Assembly: GCA_009602735.1 (NCBI GenBank)
Contig: WELA01003775.1
Location: 517,345-581,344 of the forward strand
Reading direction: 5' to 3'
DNA: 64,000 nt
Source: Mesotaenium endlicherianum
Lineage: Eukaryota > Streptophyta > Zygnematophyceae > Zygnematales > Mesotaeniaceae
The notes under the pieces were generated by a model. That model made no database searches and was not told the DNA's origin. It worked only from the letters and a program-made list of their open reading frames with translations. The stretch's first letter is position 1; each line of letters opens with the position of its first letter. Positions 39,001 through 49,736 of the stretch are shown in pieces. A program made the translations under genes and the position numbers.

Positions 39001-39839
39001 CCATGGAAGGTTTTGACATGCGCCAGAAGGGATGGATTTAGGGACACTGGCCCAACACGTGCGAAGTCGTCACTGAAATATTAACATTTTGTTGGTGAAA
39101 TGAATCTTGCTTATTCAAGATAAATATGTTTCATTTAAATATATAAGATCAGAGATAGGTGGAAGCGTGTAAAATCAAGGAGCGATCTTTGCCCTTATTC
39201 CGTTTACTCATCTATAATCCTTGACTCACTTACCATAGTGTGCCATAGTTGCACACTAACTCAAGACACAAGAAAGAGGCAACTTGAGGACCAGAGCTTC
39301 TCCTTTGAAAACTCATGGCCTCTTGCCTACCAGGCATACAAGCATGCATAAGCACATACACAACATCAGAGGACTGAATAGCAAAGGCGCTCTCATTCAG
39401 ATGACCATATTGTAGCTAAAATACATCCCTCTGACTTAGGTGCAAACCATGAAATCTGTCCGCTATGTGACCCCAAAAGGTCAGAAGGTATGACTCTGTT
39501 AATACTACTCCAAATTGCACAAACTTAACGGCAACGGACGCATCTTGACGAGACCTTTCCGAAAAGTCCTAATTCGCTCCATTTGGAGCACAGACAAAGA
39601 CGCCATGTCAATTTCCGTGAAAGCTGGTCATAATAACGAACCCCAAAAGTGCAGACATGACTTGCAAGTAGAAATCCGACTCTAAAGCCTACGTCCAAAA
39701 TGAGGGACCACGAGATCTCAGCCTGCTATGTACCTTGTGACCACCTGGTTGACCACGGCGCAAGGTGCGCCGTTTTGTGAGAAACCCGTTAAGTTGGGAC
39801 CCACGGATCTAGGTATAACGATCATATAATTGGTCGGTT
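36004..39839. other. Gene-poor sequence, nothing firmly recognised
   Basis: Composition shifts from mixed to AT-rich after about 37000. Short open frames near 37431-37964 (-) and 38353-38632 (+) have no motif I recognise. No RNA gene or transposon end is seen before the LTR remnant that starts near 39840. Confidence 0.4.
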
Positions 39840-40291
39840 GACTGAAGTCCTAACTGTTCAGTTGACTGACGACGGCTCCACCTACCCAGGAGTTAACCAC
39901 ACTGGTAGGACATCGGTTTACCGAATCTCAGTCGACCTCCCGACTTTCAGTATACTACGGTCACATGTGCCAGTCTACAAATAATTATCTAAATGAGAAT
40001 ATCTATCCTCAGCATACTGAGTCCAAGTATACTAACCATTATTATACGAGCTTACCATATATCAACCTTCTGATATTATGTCCTATATATAACTGGTATA
40101 CTCATCTCAGCAAACTATACTATGATACAAAAATCATCCTGCTGAACTTTTTGACAAAGTAAGTAAACTTGCATTATATCGACATACATTCATTTAGATG
40201 AACTCGCACATGTGAGTGTTGACATTATACATATTTAGGGTTGTATTTATATATGCAATTAATTAAATAAATAATGAACTGATACATTACA
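39840..40291 (-). mobile_element. Diverged LTR fragment related to element B
   Basis: Read on the minus strand, the block begins at 40291 with TGTAATGTATCAGTTCAT, close to the B LTR start TGTAATGAATCAG. At 39883-39935 it matches the B LTR around GGTTAACTCCCGGGTAGG (here GTTAACTCCTGGGTAGG) with nearby ACCGATGTCCTACCA. Similarity between the two anchors is patchy, and the inner end cannot be placed exactly. It is an old remnant of a B-like element or of a sister family. Confidence 0.55.
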
Positions 40292-41289
40292 ATTGGCGAC
40301 TTCAAATAAAGGTTGGAGTATTGAAATGTCCAGTTAAGGTACTGTTAGTTGAGACATTTTAGGTCGTAAAGTATAATTTAGTCCAAGTTTCATGAGGTGG
40401 AATTCCTTGTTATTGAATTTTGAACTGAAATTTTCAGTCACTGAAGTGTTAGCCAAGCACATATTCTCGTAGATCCCAAATGCAGTCAACTTCTAGCATT
40501 TTGAACCTTTTAGTCACTGAAGTCTTTCCTCCTGTCACTTTTCTCGTAGATTGCAGATGAAGTTAGAATCTGAAGATTTGAACCTTAGAATGTACGCCAC
40601 TATAAGCAAATGTTTAAGTTTGTGTAATCATGTTGATGCATGAGTATTGGTGCAAGGTGCTGCTCGCACTCTGATTTTGTGACGGCCACTGGTGGCACAT
40701 ATTGTGTGTATTAACCATCGTTTTTGTGCAATTAAGAAAAGTTTGCATGCGGATTGTATATCTATGTAATATATATTTCTAAAAAACTAGAATTTAATTC
40801 AATCACCAAATGTGCTCTTTAATGTAGCTCTTGCAATGTGTTGGGCGTCGACCTCCTCCAAGTCGTAACGTCTACGTCAGGTCAACTTGCACACACATCT
40901 TAAAGTCATATATAGCCCGTATCATGAATGTATGCATTGCACGTATACACGTCAAGAAGCACAGGTCGCAATCGCAATGAGCAAGTAAACAGCAAGATTT
41001 GACGGCAAAGGCGGTCGGGCAAGCAGCACCGTCTGGAAGCAACAAGAGCAGCATAACCAAGGGGTTGGAGCTAGCACACACAACTAGCAGTTGCGGAATG
41101 CAGCAATCTAGCCCCAAGCCCGCTTCAACAGCAAGCCGCACCCATCGTCCTCAACCCCATCCCTTTGTTGAAACGAGCAAGCAATGGGAGCACCCATGCG
41201 AGACTCTCAAGCAGCAAGTGGGCTGCACCAGCAAGTCTTGTGCCTCGCATACGAAAACAAAAAATTACGAGTCGCGAACTCACCCCCAT
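40292..41289. other. Spacer left of element A1
   Basis: AT-rich in the first half, more mixed from 40860. No gene or repeat is recognised. It provides the left target-site flank of A1 (CCCAT at 41285-41289). Confidence 0.4.
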
Positions 41290-41792
41290 TGTAGTGAAAC
41301 AGATAGATAAAGTACTTCGTAAAATAAAATACTTTATCTATTCAAGACAAGGATCTTTGAACACAAGTGGTAGCTTCTTGAAAGAGAGATGGCTTCTTAA
41401 TTGTTAATATATTTTTGGAATTTGGCAAGTGTAAAATTGATTTTGGGATGTCTTTCAATGTTCTAGCTCTTGTTTCCATACTTGCTGCATAAGCAATTTC
41501 TAGGAAGGTGCATTTTGATGTGTTGGCACCCAACACATCCCAAAAGTTGCCACCTCTTTCTAGAATAATGTACACATGTCCTTTTGACCTAAAAATGGCA
41601 CATCTGACTTTTGCCACATGGAGTTCTTCTAGGTCCTTCCTCTAACTTCGAAAATGCCTTAGAAGGTTCAAAGGACATGAACCAAGTCACTTGAGTATCT
41701 ATTCACACTTGACTCCACACAATACTACTCCACATATATTCAAAAGCATTAAAATATATGCAAACTAATTTATTATAACTCAAATTACTTCA
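41290..41792 (-). repeat. A1 3' LTR, 503 bp
   Basis: It runs TGTAGTGAAACAG to TTACTTCA on the plus strand, the reverse of the A-family LTR. Length equals that of both A2 LTRs. The inner end shows TGAAG on the minus strand where A2 has TGTAG. Confidence 0.9.
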
Positions 41793-42450
41793 TCACCCCC
41801 CTGACAGAAAAAGCGACGTCTCGGCGCGTCAAGACAGGTCTTACACATGTGGAGCAGACTAGTCAACAGCTTCAAGTCAGATGCCACACATGTGAAGAGG
41901 ATTAGTCAAAGGCACCAAGTCATGTGCTACACATGTAAGGTAGACTAGGCAAGGTCGTGGGTGGAGTGACCTTATTGGCTAGCCTACTCCTTGATGATAA
42001 AGAAAATTGTACAAGTGGGCCCAAAATCTGCCACAAGTTCGAAAATTCATAGAGTCCACAGAACTGCTTCAAATCTAAAAATTCAAGTGCCACACGGACC
42101 GCGTCAAAGAACTCTACCGGGTCACCAAATTTGGGAGCAATCTAACTTTTGGAGTGTTGTAGAGAGCTGAGAGAGTAGGCACTCCTCCAAATGTGTGCAG
42201 AAACTTCTGAAAATCATAAGTCCTTCTATGCTGCTTCAAATTCTGCAAAGTTAGTCACTAAATGGGCGCAGTAAGAGCTTCTACCATATTCTTGATTTTC
42301 ATAGCATTTCAAGTTTAGGGGAGGGCACAATGTCAGAAGGCATATCTGCCCTAATAATGCCAGCAGCATGACCCCCTTCTACTCAGAGCATCATATCTCG
42401 CTCACCAGTGCTTCAAATTGAGCAAACTTGAATTCTAGATGACCGACTAC

Positions 42451-45400
42451 TCATGGATTACAGCCAAGTAAAATTTCAGAATTTAATATAAAGAGATTTG
42501 TCAGCGGTAGCAGTTTTAGTTTTCCGTCCAGAAACTGCGAGAAGAGAAAAGTGTCTAATGTCATTTTTTCCTCTTTTTGATTCTTGCAGGCTGCCTCCAA
42601 GGGGTCTTCTGCTGCTTCTTGATGGTTGCAGGCTGCCTCCCTAAAGTCTTGGGGCTTCTGGTAAAGAGACTTGGGGCTGGTCCAAGATGGGGGTTGGCGG
42701 CATGGAAGCTCTTCAACTTTCTCTGAAGGTAATGCGCCGCCACCCAACTGTTCTCAGAATCTGGATATCCTTTCCACTTGATCAAGTATTGCTGCTGTCT
42801 CCTAAATTTCTCATAGCCAATATGTCTTCCACCTCGTACTCCAAATGATCATCCACTATAATTGGGGCTGGTGGGATTGTCACTCGTCCTGGGAACTTGT
42901 TAACGGGTTGCACATATGGCTTGAAGAGGGAAGCGTGGAATACGAGGTCGATGTGCATAGTCTTGGGAAGTTCTAGCTTGAAAGCAACGACGTTGACTTG
43001 CTGGATAATTTTGAAGGGTCCCAAATACTTGGGGAAGAACTTGCTGCCGACAGGCCTGTTGTTCAGGTAAATATTCTTGGATGATAGTAACACGTTGTCA
43101 CCCACTCTGTACGTAATTTCTCTTTTGGACCTGTTTGCGACTTTTGCTTGAGCATCGTGCGCCTGTTGTAGAGCTTTCTTCACTGCTGTAAGGGATGCTT
43201 CTAACGTCTCCATAACATCTGTTGCTGGAGGTACTTCATCATGGCCAGCCGGCTGAAGCTCAGCGGCGTGGTGGGATGGAAGCCATAGTTGAGGAAGTAT
43301 GGGGACACTTGGGTAGAGGCCTGCGTCGTGTTGTTGTGGGCAAACTCCAAGGGGGTCAAGTACATGTCCCAATCTTGCTCCAGAGTAGACATGTAGGCCT
43401 TTAGAGAGGTCTTTAGGGTACGATTCATACGCTCGGTTTGCCCATCTGATTGCGGGTGGTAGGCAGTAGACATATCCAGCGATGTACCCAAGTTCTTGAA
43501 GAGATTTTCCCAAGGATGGCTTGTAAATCTTGGATCTCTATCCAACACAATTCTTGATGGTAGCCCATGGAGTCGGAAAATGTTGTCAAAGATGAGTCTT
43601 GCAAGTTGTGGTGCTGTAGCCTTAGTCGTTGTGGGAATAAAATGAGCCATCTTGGTAAGTCTGTCCACCACCGTGAGTATTGCATTATGGCCTCGAGGTG
43701 TCACGGGCAGGTCCACAATAAGGTCCATTGAGATGTCCGTCCATTGCTTTTCCGGGATTGGTAGTGGTTGGAGGAGTCCTCCCGCCTTTTGTGATGATGG
43801 CTTGACTCTTTGGCATGTGTCACGGATCCTGCAGTACTCGTTGTCTTGCTTAGACATGCCTGGCCAACAATAAATCCTGGCTAGAACGCCCGTGGTCTTT
43901 AGGATTCCAAAGTGTCCTCCGAGAGGTTTGTCGTGTGCTTCTCGTAGAAGCAAGAGCCGGAGGTCTAAGTCATCACGAACACATCTCTGGCTCGTGTCTT
44001 GCCTCACCCAATAATTGCCTTCTTCCTTCTTGTATGGGTCCAAGGCTGCTTCTCCGTTCTTGTAGTAAGGGTCTCGTTCATAGGCGGCTCAAAATCGAGC
44101 TTCCAGATCTGTTTTCAGGGATGTCATCACTGCGTTTAATTGCAGTCTTGAGAGGGGTTTGTCTTGCCGGGCTGGTACTGAATCGTGATGTTGTATTGTT
44201 GCAAGTATCCGCTCCATCTTGCTTGTCTCCTTGAGAGATACGGCTGCGTCTGGAGGTGCTTCAACGCCTCGTGGTCCGTAGTGACCAGCACCTTGCGTCC
44301 TTCAACGTAGCAGCGCCAAACCTTCAAGGCATGTACAATCGCCAATGCCTCTCGCTCCGTGGTTGTATAATTTTGCTCGGCTGGGTTTAGCTTCCTTGAC
44401 TCGTAGGCAATGGGCTGCAGGCCCTTGCCTTGGTCTTGAAGCAAGATTGGTCCTATTGCATAGGAAGATGCATTGGTGATGACGTGGAAGGGCCAACCTG
44501 GGTTTGGACTTGGGAGTGTGAGCATCGAGGATATCATCAATCTTTGCTTCAATTGTTGGAAAGCTTCCTCCTCTTTCCTGGTCCTTACATTTGGTTTGTC
44601 TTTCTTCGATAGATTTGTGAGAGGGGCTGCTTTGTGCGAGAAGCTCTGGATGAATCTCCTGTTTCAATTGGCAAATCCCAAGAACGATTGGAGTTCTTTC
44701 TTGGTAGTGGGGGTTGGCCATTCCTCCACCACCGTGGTCTTCTTGGGGTCCATCTTGATGCCATCAGCAGTCACGTGGAGACCTAGGAACTTGTTTGGCA
44801 AACTCGCTCTTTGACTCCTTTGCAAATAGCTTGTTTTGCTTCAATACTTCGAGGACTTCTTTCAAGTGTCTCGCATGCTCTTCGAGGGTCTTGCTGTAGA
44901 TAAGGATGTCGTCGATGATTACCACCACAAGGCTGTCCAACATGGGCTGAAATATGGTGTTCATCATAGTCATGAAAGTTGCTGGCGCGTTGGTGAGTCC
45001 TAATGGCAGGGCCATGAACTCAAAATGTCCATATCTTGTCCTGAATGCCGTCTTCTCTATGTCAGGTTCAGCGATGCGAATCTGGTGGTAGCTGCTCTCC
45101 AAGTCCACCTTCGTGAAGTACTTGGCTCCAACCAGCCGGTCCATGAGCTCATCCATGCGCGGCAACGGGTATCGATTCTTGATGGTGATCTTGTTGAGGG
45201 CGCGATAGTCCACGCACATCCTCAAGGTACCATCCTTCTTCTTGACAAATAGCACCGGGGCTCCAAATGGCGACTTGCTAGATCAAATGAAGCCATGCTC
45301 CAGTAGCTCCTTAATTTGCTTCTTGACTTCGTCTAGCTCCGTGTATGACATCTTGAACGTAGGCCGAGAGATTGGGCTTGCTTCCGGGCTTGAACTCTAT

Positions 45401-47315
45401 CTTGTGGTCTACGAATCTCTTGGGGGGTAGGCCCTTGGGCAATTCCGAGGAGAATACTTCTTTGTAGTCGTCTAAGACTTCTTGTATCTCCTTGGGAACA
45501 AGGCTGCCTTCTTGGCTCTCGATGTCTTTCTTGATGTCTTTTGGCGTGATCAAGGCCAAAAAAAGCTCGTGTCCCTTCCTCACAAGTCTCTTGAGTTGGA
45601 GGACGGACAATAGTATCTCGTGTGCCGGCTTCTTGATGTCTTGGGTCTGGATATTCTGGATTGCGCGCAAAATACAGATTCTTAAAGTAATGTTATTTTT
45701 GATCTTGATAGTACCGTCCCTCCAATCAGCTTGAGGGTTTTGCTTGGTCAACCAAGGCGTCCCTAGGATGACGTTGTACTTGCCCAAATGCATGGGGGAA
45801 AACACTACTCTATCCTTGAAGGACTTGATAGAGAGTGACAAGGGGTACGTCTTCTTGGAAGGGGTAGTATCGGAGAATCCGTCGGGTATCATAATCTCCT
45901 CGTCGTGGTTAAGAATTCGCATAGTAATGCCGTGCTTGGTGGCAAAATCTGCAGCAATGAAGTTGCTTTGAGCTCCGCTATCCATCAAGATGTGGACCTT
46001 CTCTCCTCCAAGGCAACCTCTCAAACTCATTGGGGTTGGAACGTCGTCTTCAACGGGGGTCTCCACCTCACTTGGCTTGTTGTCTTCTCGTGAAGTGGGT
46101 CTCGGGGTGGTAGGCTCCTGGCCTACCGGCGCTGTCCGCTTTTTGACAACTTTTGGGACATGAGAGTGCACGATGGCCCTTTTCCTTACAATAAAAGCAT
46201 AGTCCAGCCTCTTTTTCAGCCGGGGAGAGTCTTGCTTTCACTCCTTGCTGTTTTCTTGCATCATAAGTGTCATTGGAGGATCTTCCACTCTTCCAAGCAG
46301 CCGCAGGATCCCTTCTAATAACTCCAATTTCCATGGGTGTGGGTCCAGATTCGGATGTGGAAGGGGCTGCATACACCCGCGTCGTCGGTGCCCAAAAAGA
46401 TGAAGGCACGGAGTGCTTGAAATCCAAGGTATCCACCTTCTGAGCCACTTCAATAATCTTTGAAAAGTTTGTCAAGTCGCGTAATACCACTTCTTTTGCC
46501 ACCTTGGGCTTGATGCCAGTCACATAACGATCAATCTTCTCCTCGAGCGACTTGTTGGGGATCTCCAGAGTGAGGTCATGAGATCTGGATGTATATTCTT
46601 GAACGGACGTTGTTTGCTTGAGATGGCGAAGCTTTTCTCGTGCAATTTTCTCCGCATTGATGAGCATGAATTGCTTCTGGAGGACTTCACGAAAATCCAC
46701 CCATCTTGCATATGATGGTGGGGGCTCTTGGCCGGGTACAGGATGCGCCACAGCTTGATATATAGCCGCTTGATAGTTATGCCACCATGATGTTGCTGCT
46801 CGTCTGAGCAAGGTAACAGCAAAAGGGACGTAGTCCTCCTCGGGTACTTCAAGGAATGTGAGGTACGTCTCCACTTGGTAGAGCCACAAATTCGGTTTGG
46901 CTCCTCTTCCGATATTGAAAGTGTATGGTTTGCCGGGCTTGATGAGTTTACTAGCTCATGTAGGCTCTTGTGGAGGCGCTTGAGCTGAGGCTGGATTTTG
47001 AGCGTTGCTTGCAATAGGGGCAACCATGGCAGCCATAGCTTCTCTTGACGCTTTTATAGTTGCTTCATAGGTGGCCAAGCCCACTTGGTTGTGGACAATC
47101 ATTAGGAAGGCTGCCCACTCATTCGCAGGAACTCCTTGTGGTAAGGTCAACTTTGCTATAGCGGCTGCCACGAGATTTGACGGTGCTCCTCCTTTTGGTG
47201 CTTCTTGTTGTTGCAGATTTTCTTGAGTGGGCTCTCCCATCGGCACTAGAGGAGGGTCTCTTGGAGAGGAAGGACTTCCTTCGAAAGCTTGCTGTTGGTC
47301 TTGAGGATCGGCCAT
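42451..47315 (-). pseudogene. A1 gag-pol remnants
   Basis: Gag starts at 47315 ([11 protein letters not shown]) and is cut by an in-frame TGA at 46956-46958, then stays in frame to a zinc knuckle before drifting out of frame. Pol is split: protease part 46171-45311 (LMDSGAQSNF), reverse transcriptase 45255-44764 ([12 protein letters not shown]) and 44721-44136, RNase H around 44552-44302, integrase 44043-43201 (VLDRDPRF in place of [15 protein letters not shown] kept), integrase end with chromodomain start 43513-42782, and last part 42785-42451. Several frameshifts and substitutions separate these blocks. The frameshift heptamer is also damaged: where A2 has AAAAAAC, this copy has AAAAAGC (minus strand of 46138-46144). 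Confidence 0.92.
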
Positions 47316-47336
47316 CTTCTTGTGCTACCAAGTACC

Positions 47337-47351
47337 TAGCTCCGATACCAC
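47337..47351 (-). other. A1 primer-binding site
   Basis: On the minus strand the sequence just inside the 5' LTR reads TGGTATCGGAGCTAGG, the same as in A2. It is nearly complementary to the 3' end of plant initiator tRNA-Met. Confidence 0.85.
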
Positions 47352-47435
47352 TGTAGTGAAACAGATAGATAAAGTACTTAGTAAAATAGAATACTTTATG
47401 TATTCAAGACAAGGATCTTTGAACACAAGTGGTAG
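47352..47435 (-). repeat. A1 5' LTR, truncated to 84 bp
   Basis: It matches the first 84 bases (plus-strand view) of the reversed A-family LTR up to CACAAGTGGTAG, then stops exactly where the B 5' LTR begins. Confidence 0.9.
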
Positions 47436-48155
47436 TGTAATGAATCAGTATATTAGTGGATATAATATTCATTTAAATGTAATAGTTAATTAAGTTCAGC
47501 CTGCTGAACTTTAGTTAATAGTCAGTCTGCTGGACTTTACATAATTATCAGTTTGCTGACTCAGTCGAAAGCAACAGGCTGAAAGTCCATATAAGTCAGC
47601 TTGCTGACACATTCTTTGACAGCAAGCTGACTTCCGTACTCGGTAGCAGCGAACTGCCTTGATATGCATCTAAGTGCGATATGCTAGATGAATAGCCAGA
47701 TGACATCCCTATGATGGATGGCTATTCGGGATGATGGGAGATGGCGGTGGATTTGGTTAACCGAGGTCCTACCAACGTGGTTAACTCCCGGGTAGGCGGT
47801 GCCATCGCACTGACCGTTGAACAGTAAACTCATTCCATGTACATATGCTAGGCATTGCTCTCGAGTTCGGCATTCGGAAACGAGGCCAACTCTCTTGTAC
47901 AGCTTACTGAGAGAGATCTGAATCCAAGGCGAGAAGCCATTGATACGCACTGTCTTCTAACCTTGCTTATGTATGAGTTTACTGATTTGCATCATTGATG
48001 CTAGTTTACTCGCATTTGACTTACGAGTATTATTCCCTGCTAGTGTATTGTCCTTTGCCGTTTAACTAGTTAACGGAAATACCATAAAGATTACTTGCTG
48101 ATATAAAGATCTTTATTAATTGTTAATCGCCTATTTGGTAAGTCGATTCATTTCA
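47436..48155 (+). repeat. B 5' LTR, 720 bp
   Basis: It begins TGTAATGAATCAG and ends GATTCATTTCA. The left part holds repeated CAGTCTGCTGGACTTTA-type units. A TATAAAG at 48102-48108, about 50 bases before the end, is a possible TATA box. An antisense 88-codon frame at 47684-47950 recurs in the 3' LTR only because the LTRs are copies. Confidence 0.93.
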
Positions 48156-48156
48156 G

Positions 48157-48171
48157 TGGTATCGGAGCAGT
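48157..48171 (+). other. B primer-binding site
   Basis: TGGTATCGGAGC starts one base after the 5' LTR. It matches the initiator tRNA-Met complement used by many plant LTR elements (TGGTATCAGAGC) except for one A-to-G difference, the same one seen in family A. Confidence 0.85.
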
Positions 48172-48189
48172 TATCACAGTCTTCTTTGT

Positions 48190-49668
48190 ATGGTAAGGAC
48201 AAGGTCTCAAACTAGCAACTCCCGAGACATGGAGAACCAGGATAACGAGAATGTCGAAAACCAGGCGGAAAGCCATGTAGCGGGAAACCGTACCTATTCG
48301 GAAGCAGTAGCGGATACTGCAGCTAGGGAGGCTGCAGATGAGGCAGCTGCTATTGCCTCAGTCGCAGCTCAGCAAGCTGAGGAGGAGATAGCCAGACTAG
48401 AAGCTGAACAAGTAGCAAAGGCCGCTGAAGATATACAAAGGAGGGAAGGACAGCCAGCTGACGAGCGCACTGTTGAAGAACTTATGGCATCAAGGGCCAA
48501 TGTTCTGAACCCACCTCCTGCCGTACAACTCAATGTACCCCTAGGTCAAATACGTGACCGGCTGAATGCGGCAGGAATTGCTGCTGCAGGAGCAAGAGGG
48601 ATTGTTGAGGACACTACTCAGCGAGTAGATGCCAATGCTGCTGCTGCATTTGCTAATCTACCACCCCAAAATGTAGACTTGGGAGCATTGTTCGTTCAGA
48701 TGCAGTCGCAAATGGCGACCATGTATCAGTCCCAGCAGGAGGACAAAAGAATCATAATGTCCCTACTCCGGGACAGAGACCAACTGGGGTCTCACACCAC
48801 TAGTGGTGGTGGCCGAGGGCCTAGTAAGCCCAAGCCGAAACCTCCCCAGGACTATGATCCTGAGGGAAACAGAAAATATTACCTGATCAAGTTTCTCGCG
48901 GATGTTGAGCAGTGGCTGGAGAACTACCCAGAACTGCAAGATTACGAGAAGGTCAGGCACACCGGTGCGCTACTGAAAGGCAGTGCCGCAGACTGGTGGC
49001 TTTACTGGAAGGAAGAGCGTAAGGCTCGGCAACTCGGTGACCCTACGTGGGTAGAGTTTGTCGAGAAGTTGCATGAGAAGTTTGATGTCATCAACCAGCA
49101 GGAGAAAGCTATCTATGCGATGATCTCCCTGACACTGAAGCAGACCACTTCAGTTGCTGAGTTTGCTCAAAAGTTCCAAGAGAACATGATGAAGCAGCCT
49201 GATTTGCCAGAACGGTATAGGATAGCATACTTCAGGTATGGCTTGAAATCCGAGGTCTCTGGTCATTTTGCTGAGAAAAAGTATGAGAAACTGGCTGACT
49301 TGATCCAGGATGCTGACGCCTGGGATCAGCAGCAGTTCAATCACAAGCGCCAGAGTAACGCTTTGGTGTCTAAGATTGTCAAAAAGCCCCACGGTTCCTA
49401 CAATGCAGTTGAAGGAGACCAGGCTGAGGATAATCAGGGTGATGAATATGAGTATGAGTACAATGCTATTCAGTCTAGAGGTAGAGGTGGTCCCTCTCGA
49501 GGTGGCTATGGAAGGGGTGGTGGTAGGACTAAGCCGAGACCAGCCTCAGCAAAATCTACTTGCTACCATTGTCAGCAGAAAGGCCACTACAGAGAACAGT
49601 GTCCGGTCAAGCACCTGCCTAAGGTCGAGAGAAAAGACCAGCCTTTAAAAGACAGCAACAGTCAGTAA
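48190..49668 (+). CDS. gag: B gag polyprotein (492 aa)
   Basis: This is the structural Gag that forms the virus-like particle. The start at 48190 lies 34 bases after the LTR and is the first ATG. Residues about 40-110 are Ala/Glu/Gln-rich and likely a coiled coil. The capsid-like region follows from about 215, with [18 protein letters not shown] and an [14 protein letters not shown] stretch typical of chromovirus Gag. A Gly/Arg-rich stretch near 430-450 precedes one CCHC zinc knuckle ([14 protein letters not shown], residues 458-471). The TAA at 49666-49668 lies inside the frameshift hairpin described next. Pol is in the -1 frame and needs a frameshift for Gag-Pol. No lesion is seen. Confidence 0.93.
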   Translation: MVRTRSQTSNSRDMENQDNENVENQAESHVAGNRTYSEAVADTAAREAADEAAAIASVAAQQAEEEIARLEAEQVAKAAEDIQRREGQPADERTVEELMASRANVLNPPPAVQLNVPLGQIRDRLNAAGIAAAGARGIVEDTTQRVDANAAAAFANLPPQNVDLGALFVQMQSQMATMYQSQQEDKRIIMSLLRDRDQLGSHTTSGGGRGPSKPKPKPPQDYDPEGNRKYYLIKFLADVEQWLENYPELQDYEKVRHTGALLKGSAADWWLYWKEERKARQLGDPTWVEFVEKLHEKFDVINQQEKAIYAMISLTLKQTTSVAEFAQKFQENMMKQPDLPERYRIAYFRYGLKSEVSGHFAEKKYEKLADLIQDADAWDQQQFNHKRQSNALVSKIVKKPHGSYNAVEGDQAEDNQGDEYEYEYNAIQSRGRGGPSRGGYGRGGGRTKPRPASAKSTCYHCQQKGHYREQCPVKHLPKVERKDQPLKDSNSQ

Positions 49669-49685
49669 TCCAGTCTACTGACTGT
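49644..49685 (+). promoter_or_regulatory. -1 ribosomal frameshift signal of element B
   Basis: The heptamer T TTA AAA (49644-49650) sits with TTA and AAA as gag-frame codons, the canonical U UUA AAA. After a 7-base spacer there is a perfect 10-bp inverted repeat: ACAGTCAGTA-type left arm at 49658-49667 pairs with 49676-49685, with an 8-base loop. The gag TAA is in the left arm. After slipping back one base the frame runs [14 protein letters not shown] and continues into pol without a stop. All parts are directly visible; function is inferred. Confidence 0.85.
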
Positions 49686-49736
49686 GAGGATGCTAGAGAT
49701 AGTGAGTCGTCACTAGCTGCCCTCGTAGCAGGTATT

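Larger units (their letters stand above)
41290..47435 (-). mobile_element. A1: decayed chromodomain Ty3/gypsy retrotransposon (family A)
   Basis: A minus-strand copy of the family seen intact at 56778-63457. From left to right it has the 3' LTR (41290-41792), a polypurine tract (minus strand of 41793-41805), a 3' untranslated region, broken pol and gag, a primer-binding site (complement of 47337-47351) and only 84 bases of 5' LTR (47352-47435). The outer 419 bases of that LTR are missing and element B starts directly at 47436. The coding region is disrupted at many points, so the copy cannot be autonomous. Its left flank has no matching target duplication on the right. Confidence 0.93.

Noticed and set aside
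47684-47950. Antisense 88-codon ORF found in both B LTRs (also 55784-56050)
   Set aside because: Its presence in both places follows from the LTRs being copies. There is no start context, domain or length supporting a gene.
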